Shown here piece after piece: positions 12,847-18,296 of a stretch of 18,296 bases of DNA. This DNA comes from CAYMLL01 sp964390645. Lineage in GTDB: Bacteria > Planctomycetota > UBA8108. The position numbers and the translations under genes were made by a program. Location: contig CAYMLL010000148.1 of the NCBI GenBank assembly GCA_964390645.1, positions 1 to 18,296 on the forward strand. The letters are read 5' to 3'. Every line of letters starts with the position of its first letter. The first letter of the stretch is position 1. The notes below the pieces were generated by a model. The model ran no database searches and was not told where the DNA came from. It saw only the letters and a list, made by a program, of their open reading frames with translations.

Positions 12847-15174
12847 TCAGCAATCCCCGTACTCGCACTCGACGAGCGTGTCGTCCGTGGGGTCGGGACC
12901 ACACTCCACGGGTCCTGGCTGCGGGGGCGGCGACCCGCCGAGAAACAGGTAGCTGAACAGATTGACGGCGTCACTGAGCTCGATCGCCGCGTTGTCGTCC
13001 GAATCAGCCGCGTCGAGGCAGACCGGCGCCGGCCCCCCGGAAAAGAGAAAGTTCAGGACGAAAACCCCGTCCGAGATGTCGGTGACGGCGTCAGCGGTGG
13101 GGTCTCCGCGCCGGAACTCGGCGCCTCCATCGCAGGCATCCTGCGGTTCGACGTTCGGCGCCTCCGGGGTCGACTCTTCAACGATCACGAAGGTGCCGCT
13201 CGGATCGCCGTCGGGAACCAGCGACAGTGACTGATCGGGACGGACGTCCGCTGTCGGCAGCCCCTGCGGGTTCTCTCCCGGCGTGAACCCGCAGAGATCC
13301 GGAGGGCTGCCAAAATCGACGCCATGAATGAGCCCGAAGCCGCCGGCCTCGTCGTCGTAAAGGAAGAGCTGGTCCCCGTCGGCATTCACCGCGAAGCTGG
13401 CGTGGAACTGTGGTGGTTCTCGCTGCATGGATAGCACGTTCGGATCCGGACACTCCCAGAAGCAGGGCGGGTCGAGACGGTCCGGATTCGGACACTTCGA
13501 GCCATCGCGGTCGAGCCAGACGATCACGTAGGCTCCGGGGGGAATGATCGAGCCTACGGGGAACCTCCAGGTCTGCGGCTGAAAGAAGCTGTCGGACAAA
13601 TAGCAGCCCGAGATGTCGACGGCGACTTCCGCCGAGTTGTGAAGCTCGACGAAGTCCTCGTCCTTGTGACAGCAGTCCTCGTCCGCCAGGACGTCACAGC
13701 CGTCCGGAAGCTGCTCACACCGGGTCGTCTCGCTCGGGTCGAGCAGTGTGTGCGTCTGCGCCGGAACGACCTCGTTGACGACGATCGCCCCCTTGTTACC
13801 CGCGGGCACGTGCTCGACCTTGTACGTGGATCGAACGCTGCACGAGATATAGCGCCCGCTGACAACTCCGGCACCACCACCGTTCGCGAAAAGGAAGTCG
13901 TCGTCGTCGTCGTCATCGTCGTCGCCGGGATCCGGAGCGCTGCCGCAGGGCTCATCGTCCACATCTTCAAGACAGCCTGCATCGTCGCCGGGGGAGCCGA
14001 ACTCTCGATCACAGGGACCGTCACCCTCGCTGTAGCCCACGTCGGTCATCAGGTGACACAGGCGCCGAGGACGTGTCGTCGAAAGGCCGCCCGAGTCCTC
14101 CACCCGAAAGTAGAACTCGACACGCGAGCCGGCGGACTGGCCGGGGATGGCGCCGTTCCAGTGCGAGAAGATATCGAGTGGCCGCCCGCGGTCGGACCCG
14201 TCGAGCAAGCCGTCGGCCGACTGGCTCGTGTCGATGGTCATCAGAATCGTCTGCTCGGGCCCGAATTCGCCCCCGGACGGCCGCACGCGATAGACAATCT
14301 CGACGCGAGCGATGTTCTCAGTCGTCGGCAGACTGTCGTCACGAACCCTCACGGTGAACTCGACCGGCTCGTTCGCAGCCGGAACGTTCGTCGACTCCGC
14401 GATACGCGAGAGCGTCGGCTCGAGGTTGTCGGTCCCGAGAGGAGCTCGGTTGCGCGCACCGAGACAGAGGCGATTGGAGAGCTGATTCAACTGGCAGAGA
14501 CCGGCGGAGTTGACACAGGATCCGAAGGACGAGCGACCGGGTGGATAGTAGACGAACTCCGCGAGGTGGTCCTCCGGTGCAAGCAAGGGCCCACCGGCAC
14601 CGTCAGGAAAGCGTCCCCACGACACGTCGTTGCCGAGAGGCGGCAGGTAGACCCGGTCCACGGCTTCACGAGGGCCGTCGTCCTCGCCATTTGTCGTCGG
14701 CCCCCAGAGCGTGATGACCTCACTGCCGTCACTGCTGATGCTAAACGACGAGTGTGGCTCGCAGAAACCTTCCGCGAGATTCCCGTCGCAGAAGATCGTC
14801 ATACGACCTCCGGCAGGGATCGTCGAACGCCCCCTCGGAAACACCCAGATCCGTGACGGGTCGAACTCGAGCGTGTCCGACAGAGCGTAAGAGCCCTGTA
14901 CCGTGGCCTCCCCCAGCGCCAGTTGCTCGTCGGTGTCGTTGTAGATCTCGACCATGTCCGGAAAGCCACCCCGAATGTCCGGGGGACGCTCATTCGAGTT
15001 CCTCGCGATCACCTCGTTGATAAGTTGAGCGGACAGCGAGGTGCCGACGAGCACGAGGGTAGCTGCGAGCAGCAGTGTGGCCGTGAGAAGCAAAGTCGGA
15101 CGCGACCATGTCCGCCACGACAGAGCAGGGCCGCAGTGATCAGGACACGGGATCGGGACTGGGTAGGCAGCCAT
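12847..15174 (-). CDS. Secreted lamin-tail-domain protein with C-terminal dockerin-like EF-hands, paralogue B
   Basis: The 775-aa protein has a signal peptide: hydrophobic PTLLLTATLLLAATLVLVG near 26-44, with likely cleavage after SLSA49. Then come a lamin-tail domain (LINEVIA, DMVEIYND; about 50-190), an Ig-like beta domain (about 270-375, ending RPRRLCHLM), a low-complexity linker with nine Asp in a row (418-426), a second lamin-tail domain (VVNEVV, DEDFVELHN, WRFP, VIVWLDRDG; about 464-670) with a Cys-rich insert, and a C-terminal pair of EF-hand-like repeats (RRGD at 688; SDGVFVLNFLFSGG, then DDNAAIELSDAV) ending in a Cys-containing tail. Such double repeats are common at the ends of planctomycetal exported proteins and probably bind calcium. 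ATG 15174 is used. A GTG at 15201, overlapping the upstream stop as GTGA, is a good alternative. Probably cell-surface; function unknown. Confidence 0.85.
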   Translation of the reverse strand: MAAYPVPIPCPDHCGPALSWRTWSRPTLLLTATLLLAATLVLVGTSLSAQLINEVIARNSNERPPDIRGGFPDMVEIYNDTDEQLALGEATVQGSYALSDTLEFDPSRIWVFPRGRSTIPAGGRMTIFCDGNLAEGFCEPHSSFSISSDGSEVITLWGPTTNGEDDGPREAVDRVYLPPLGNDVSWGRFPDGAGGPLLAPEDHLAEFVYYPPGRSSFGSCVNSAGLCQLNQLSNRLCLGARNRAPLGTDNLEPTLSRIAESTNVPAANEPVEFTVRVRDDSLPTTENIARVEIVYRVRPSGGEFGPEQTILMTIDTSQSADGLLDGSDRGRPLDIFSHWNGAIPGQSAGSRVEFYFRVEDSGGLSTTRPRRLCHLMTDVGYSEGDGPCDREFGSPGDDAGCLEDVDDEPCGSAPDPGDDDDDDDDDFLFANGGGAGVVSGRYISCSVRSTYKVEHVPAGNKGAIVVNEVVPAQTHTLLDPSETTRCEQLPDGCDVLADEDCCHKDEDFVELHNSAEVAVDISGCYLSDSFFQPQTWRFPVGSIIPPGAYVIVWLDRDGSKCPNPDRLDPPCFWECPDPNVLSMQREPPQFHASFAVNADGDQLFLYDDEAGGFGLIHGVDFGSPPDLCGFTPGENPQGLPTADVRPDQSLSLVPDGDPSGTFVIVEESTPEAPNVEPQDACDGGAEFRRGDPTADAVTDISDGVFVLNFLFSGGPAPVCLDAADSDDNAAIELSDAVNLFSYLFLGGSPPPQPGPVECGPDPTDDTLVECEYGDC
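13897..13923. repeat. Trinucleotide microsatellite encoding nine Asp
   Basis: Nine consecutive GTC/ATC triplets (GAC/GAT on the coding strand, one GAT among eight GAC) encode residues 418-426 of paralogue B. The matching linker of paralogue A has a broken-up acidic stretch instead, so the tract probably expanded after the duplication. It is a likely site of copy-number change without frameshift. Confidence 0.85.
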
Positions 15175-15197
15175 GGTAGTGCTGTTCTGGAGCGAAC

Positions 15198-17519
15198 TCA
15201 CGCCTCGCACGACTCGTACTCGCAGTCGCCCAGGCCGTCTTCCGTCGGATCCGGACCGCAGATCGAAGGCCCCGGATCCGGCGGTGGATCGCCGCCGAGA
15301 AACAGGTACGCGAAGACCCGCACCGCGTCACTCAGCTCGATCGCGGCGTTGTCGTCGGAGTCAGCCCCGTCCAGACAACCCGGAGCCGATCCGCCGGAGA
15401 ACAGAAAGTTCAGGATGAACACACCGTCGGAGATGTCCGTGACGCCATCGTCGGTCGCGTCCCCACGACGGAACACCACGTCGAGACAGTCAGCGGAGTT
15501 CCCCTCCTTCGGCGTCGCGTTCTGCGTGATGACAAAGCGCCCCGTCGGGTCGCCGTCCGGAATCAACGAGAGCGACTGGTCCGGCAGCAAATCGTTGCGA
15601 GGATTGCCGAATGTATCGAAGCTCTCGACGAAGCCGCAGAAGGAGCTCGGATCGCCGAAGTTCAGGCCGTGGATCAGCCCGAAACCGTTCGCCTCGTTGT
15701 CGTAGAGATAGATCTGGTCACCGTCGGCGTCGAGCGCGAAGCCGGCATGAAACTCCGGCGGGTCGTTCTGCATCGACAGCGTGTTGGGATCCGGACACTC
15801 CCAGAAGCACGGACGATTGCCACGCAGGGGATCGGGGCAGCGACCGCCGTCGCGATCCAGCCAGACGATCACACGCGTGTTCGCGGGGATCACCGCCGAG
15901 GACGGAAATTGCCAGCGCCGAGGATCGACACGGCTGTCCGAAAGCCAGAGCCCTTCGACCGCGACGTCTTCGTCCGACGTGTTGAAGAACTCGATGAAGT
16001 CCTCGTCGCGTCGGCAGCAGTCCGGATTCGGACTCGGCTGGCCGGCGATGGGCGAGAGACAACCGGGCGTATTCTCGCGGTTCGGGTCGTTACAAGCCCG
16101 CTCGGAAAAATCGGTGAGCAAGTCCGTCTGCGACGCGACCACCTCGTTGATCACCAGGCTGGCGACCTCCGCCCGCGGCACGTAACCGACGAAGTAGGTG
16201 CTGCGAACGTTGCATGCGATGTAACGCTCGCCCAGAAGGCCTCCGTCAGGGCCCCCATCGCAGCCGGAGCCGTCCGCTGATCGACAGGAGATGCTGTCCT
16301 CATCGCGCAGGCAGCCGTTGTCGTCAGCATCATCGTGGTCCGCGTCCCCGCCGCCGAAGTCGCGATCGCAGGGCCCGACGCCTTCGCCGTAAACGTCCAT
16401 GAGGTGGCAGAGTCTCCGCGGGCGCGTCGCGGAGAGCCCCCCGGCATCAACAGCGCGGAAGAAGAACTCGACGCGGCTGCCGGAAGGCTGACCGGGAATC
16501 TCACCGTCCCAGTGAGTGTAGCGGTCGAGCGGTCGACTGGCGCTCGCAAGGACGCCGCTGTCGTCCACACCCCCGGTGTCGAGGAAGCGCATCTCGACCT
16601 TGTGCTCCGCTCCCCAGGTCTCGGCTCCGGGCGCCAGCACGCGATAACAGATCTCGACACGATCGATATTGGCGGGCGTGGGAACCCGATCATCTCGGAC
16701 ACGCACCGTGAATCGGACCGTCTCGTCCGGGCCAGGCGCGTTGGTTGTCTGGGCGATGCGGGAAATCCGCGGCGGCAGGTTCCACGAGTCCTGCGGAGCG
16801 CGATTCGCCGCGCCGAGGCAGTTGCGACGATTCGACGCGTTGACGAGGCAGATGCCGGCAGAGAGCTGGCAGACGCCAAAGCTCGACTGCCCCGGTGGGT
16901 AGAAGACGAAGTGGTCGTAGTGCTCCTCTACCGGAACGTTCGGGCCGCCGGCGCCGTCGGGATAGCGCCCCCACGAGACGTCGCCCTCCGTCGGAGGCAG
17001 GTAGACTCGATCAACGACCGAACGCAGGCCGTCACCGTTCTCGTCCGGCCCCCAGAGCACGACCGTATCGCTGCCGTCACTGGCGAGACCGAAGCTGGCG
17101 TGAAGCTCGCAAGTTCCCTCGATACTGTTGCCGTCGCAAAAAACCGTCAGACGCCCCCCGGAAGGCATCTGGCTGCGACTCGGGGGAAACGGCCACGCGA
17201 CGGTCCTGTAATTCTCGAACGCGGGCGACGAGTCTTCCGCCGGCACGCAGGAAAGGTAATAGGTAAGGTCGAGGACGGCGTGTCCCAGATCGATCAGTTC
17301 CCCGGTGTCATTGTAGATCTCGACCATGTCGGGGTGTCCACACGCGATGTCCTCCGGCTCCTGCGTCAAGTTGTCCGCGATCACCTCGTTGATGACCAAC
17401 GCCCGCGCCACCACCGACGCGAACAAGACGATCGCCAAGGCGGTGCTGACGACCGACGCAGCCAGCACCGCCACACCCTCGCCGCAACGCGCCGAGCACG
17501 TAGACCGACCTCGCTTCAC
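15198..17519 (-). CDS. Secreted lamin-tail-domain protein with C-terminal dockerin-like EF-hands, paralogue A
   Basis: The 773-aa paralogue has the same layout as the gene after it. It has a signal peptide (basic MKRGR, hydrophobic core about 16-37, likely cleavage after VARA40) and a first lamin-tail domain (about 41-190, LVINEVIA, DMVEIYND). Next are an Ig-like domain (about 265-375), an acidic His/Asp linker, a second lamin-tail domain (about 455-670, with the insert CPDP...CFWECPDP) and the EF-hand-like pair (RRGD at 684, SDGVFILNFLFSGG, DDNAAIELSDAV). The start is GTG 17519, because GGAGG lies 6 nt before it. A GTG 30 nt further up has no such site. It is the first gene of a two-gene operon, with its stop touching the next gene's possible GTG start. 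A strong promoter lies about 200 bp upstream. Lamin-tail domains in planctomycetes often occur in CotH-kinase proteins, but no kinase is present here. Confidence 0.86.
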   Translation of the reverse strand: MKRGRSTCSARCGEGVAVLAASVVSTALAIVLFASVVARALVINEVIADNLTQEPEDIACGHPDMVEIYNDTGELIDLGHAVLDLTYYLSCVPAEDSSPAFENYRTVAWPFPPSRSQMPSGGRLTVFCDGNSIEGTCELHASFGLASDGSDTVVLWGPDENGDGLRSVVDRVYLPPTEGDVSWGRYPDGAGGPNVPVEEHYDHFVFYPPGQSSFGVCQLSAGICLVNASNRRNCLGAANRAPQDSWNLPPRISRIAQTTNAPGPDETVRFTVRVRDDRVPTPANIDRVEICYRVLAPGAETWGAEHKVEMRFLDTGGVDDSGVLASASRPLDRYTHWDGEIPGQPSGSRVEFFFRAVDAGGLSATRPRRLCHLMDVYGEGVGPCDRDFGGGDADHDDADDNGCLRDEDSISCRSADGSGCDGGPDGGLLGERYIACNVRSTYFVGYVPRAEVASLVINEVVASQTDLLTDFSERACNDPNRENTPGCLSPIAGQPSPNPDCCRRDEDFIEFFNTSDEDVAVEGLWLSDSRVDPRRWQFPSSAVIPANTRVIVWLDRDGGRCPDPLRGNRPCFWECPDPNTLSMQNDPPEFHAGFALDADGDQIYLYDNEANGFGLIHGLNFGDPSSFCGFVESFDTFGNPRNDLLPDQSLSLIPDGDPTGRFVITQNATPKEGNSADCLDVVFRRGDATDDGVTDISDGVFILNFLFSGGSAPGCLDGADSDDNAAIELSDAVRVFAYLFLGGDPPPDPGPSICGPDPTEDGLGDCEYESCEA

Positions 17520-17634
17520 GTTGATCCTCCGCTCTGAAATCGACGACACCGGAAGGCTTGAGCATTACCGGAACACACCCGCATGCCCGAGCACCCGTCG
17601 GACGTCCCTCGTGTCTTGCTGTGCTGTCGTCTGG

Positions 17635-17656
17635 CCGCGGAGTTTCGGGACCGCGG
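17635..17656 (-). other. Leader hairpin of the LTD operon
   Basis: Two copies of the self-complementary CCGCGG form a 6-bp stem around a 10-nt loop within the predicted 5' leader, about 115 nt before the start codon. Role unknown. Confidence 0.4.
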
Positions 17657-17715
17657 GGCGTTGAAGACCCTCTCCGACCGTCCGGCCGGCTTCGGACAGC
17701 CCACATTCCGGAACA

Positions 17716-17751
17716 ATTATAGAGACGGGCCGGAAGGCTGTCAGAAAAAAA
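17716..17751 (-). promoter_or_regulatory. Strong sigma-70 promoter with T-tract for the LTD operon
   Basis: On the minus strand, CTGACA (17744-17739, five of six) is followed after exactly 17 nt by a perfect TATAAT (17721-17716). Seven T residues (17751-17745) directly abut the -35 and resemble an UP element. Transcription would start near 17709, leaving a leader of about 190 nt. This is the best promoter match in the window. Confidence 0.75.
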
Positions 17752-17836
17752 CGTTTCCGCCCTTACACAGGCTCCCAGAAAAAACCCAACGACGCGAGCA
17801 GAAAGGACTTGTAAAACCCGGACGGACCTGGATTCG

Positions 17837-17938
17837 GGCTCCCGTCACGCGCCGATCACGAACGCACGCGGCGTGAAGCCAGGCGAGGAGCTGGACCGAA
17901 AAACGAGCCGCCGACGGCTTTTTCCTGAACGGGTCCAG
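17837..17938 (+). ncRNA. Candidate structured RNA: two adjacent stem-loops, second terminator-like
   Basis: Stem-loop 1: GGCT (17837-17840) plus TCACGC (17845-17850) pair with GCGTGA plus AGCC (17871-17880), leaving a 4-nt bulge and a 20-nt loop. Stem-loop 2: CTGGACC (17891-17897) pairs with GGTCCAG (17932-17938). Nested inside is AGCCG-CCGA-CGGCT (17906-17919), flanked by AAAAA on the left and TTTT on the right. The inner part alone looks like an intrinsic terminator readable on either strand. No gene ends here, so either a small RNA is transcribed toward it or it belongs to the histone gene's regulatory region. Strand and promoter are not established. Confidence 0.35.
17906..17923 (+). terminator. 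Orphan bidirectional terminator-like hairpin
   Basis: AGCCG and CGGCT form a 5-bp stem with the loop CCGA and a T-run (17919-17923) on the plus strand. On the minus strand the same stem is followed by CG and five T. It lies between divergent genes, where no terminator would be expected. Confidence 0.45.
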
Positions 17939-18070
17939 GTCGAGCGCCGATATAGGCTGGACGTACAAGGAGTTACGAACTTTCTACGGAAGTGCGAACA
18001 GCCGACTCGAAGGGTCCGAAACACCCCCGAGAAGAAGGCGCAACCGGTTTTCTTATTGGAGCGACTGACC

Positions 18071-18296
18071 ATGCCTCAGACCACATGCTCGTCTCGGAGA
18101 CGCTCGTCTCGGCGACGAACCTCGGCCTCCTCGAAGCGGAATTCGAGCACGAGCGGCAGATCTGCGCCCGTGAGCGCGGCCCGCAACAGGGCGACGCCTG
18201 CGGGAAAAAGCGCAGCCCGCAGGACGGTGAGCGCCGGCGCGAGCACCGCCCGCAAGGCCAGCACCGCCCGCAAGGCCAGCACCGCCCGCAAGGCCA
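18071..18296 (+). CDS. Histone-H1-like basic repeat protein, 5' part only
   Basis: The frame starts at ATG 18071 with GGAG 9 nt upstream and runs open through the right edge (75 codons seen). The protein is extremely basic and made almost only of Ser, Arg, Lys, Ala and Thr. Residues 1-30 are Ser/Arg-rich, with the single Cys at 6. From residue 58, three perfect STARKA hexapeptides follow in a row, with more likely beyond the window. Such Lys/Arg-Ala repeats resemble chlamydial Hc1/Hc2 and other bacterial histone-H1-like proteins that compact DNA. The reverse-strand frame through this region is its complement and has no start signals. The DNA-binding role is inferred from composition; no fold can be assigned. 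The downstream part would settle length and repeat number. Confidence 0.72.
   Translation, partial: MPQTTCSSRRRSSRRRTSASSKRNSSTSGRSAPVSAARNRATPAGKSAARRTVSAGASTARKASTARKASTARKA
18242..18295 (+). repeat. Three perfect 18-bp tandem repeats at the right edge
   Basis: The unit AGCACCGCCCGCAAGGCC (encoding STARKA) occurs three times without a mismatch and continues out of the window. Perfect nucleotide identity suggests recent expansion or homogenisation. Confidence 0.9.

Larger units (their letters stand above)
17520..18070. other. 551-bp divergent intergenic region rich in structure
   Basis: This separates the LTD operon (minus) from the histone-like gene (plus). From left to right it holds the roughly 190-nt LTD leader with a hairpin at 17635-17656, the promoter at 17716-17751, two A-tracts (17745-17751, 17779-17784), two neighbouring stem-loops (17837-17880 and 17891-17938) and the histone gene's ribosome binding site (18058-18061). 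Short frames here are not convincing as proteins. Confidence 0.6.

Noticed and set aside
11940..12974. 344-aa minus-strand open frame running into the LTD gene's end
   Set aside because: It is opposite the ROK gene and lacks any recognisable domain; the plus-strand product has intact ATPase loops.
13639..14856. 405-aa plus-strand open frame
   Set aside because: It is the complement of LTD paralogue B; the Val-rich stretch comes from the Asp microsatellite read backwards.
16335..17537. 400-aa plus-strand open frame
   Set aside because: It is the complement of LTD paralogue A, which has a signal peptide, domains and a ribosome binding site.
17583..17876. 97-aa plus-strand frame in the right intergenic region
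   Set aside because: It crosses the strong minus-strand promoter, has no ribosome binding site and shows no protein-like pattern.
18076..18291. 71-aa minus-strand frame with repeated RAVLAL units
   Set aside because: It is the reverse of the STARKA repeats. The plus frame has a good ribosome binding site and a histone-like composition.

Overview
The window looks like a draft or metagenome-derived contig from a high-GC bacterium, most likely a planctomycete or a related member of the PVC group. That placement is inferred from gene content. The evidence is a pair of large secreted lamin-tail-domain proteins ending in the double EF-hand (dockerin-like) module common in Planctomycetota, a GreA-type factor with a very long N-terminal extension as in Chlamydiae and other PVC bacteria, and the start of a histone-H1-like Lys/Arg/Ala/Ser-rich protein. 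A 10-N gap next to a poly-C run (3501-3541) shows the assembly is imperfect there.

Left part (1-4550). A STAS-domain protein runs off the left edge on the minus strand, and a putative lipoprotein of unknown function lies upstream of it on the same strand. A DUF2225-type zinc-ribbon/TPR protein on the plus strand is interrupted by the assembly gap near its C-terminus. It converges on a small, charged hypothetical protein with a strong ribosome binding site.

Middle (4551-9566). A plus-strand operon holds a short-chain dehydrogenase followed by two tandem 6-pyruvoyl-tetrahydropterin synthase-family enzymes, joined by ATGA stop/start overlaps. This order suggests a pterin pathway, possibly a tetrahydrobiopterin-like one. 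It converges on a minus-strand pair: the long GreA-like transcription factor and, 4 nt downstream, a LOG/TIGR00730 nucleotide-hydrolase-family protein.

Central-right (10043-12743). A HAD phosphatase/beta-phosphoglucomutase-like protein, glyceraldehyde-3-phosphate dehydrogenase and a ROK-family sugar-kinase-like protein lie in a row on the plus strand. They form a plausible central carbohydrate cluster that ends at a hairpin (12755-12774).

Right part (12847-18296). Two paralogous secreted proteins of about 775 aa form a minus-strand operon. A near-consensus sigma-70 promoter with a T-tract (17716-17751) lies upstream. Beyond it is a 551-bp divergent intergenic region with two nested hairpins, one terminator-like, that no annotated gene explains. 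The first 75 codons of the histone-H1-like gene then run off the right edge.

The strongest leads for something undescribed are the paralogous LTD/dockerin operon, the SDR-PTPS-PTPS operon, the long GreA, and the structured intergenic element beside the histone-like gene. No CRISPR array, rRNA, tRNA, transposase or defence system was seen.
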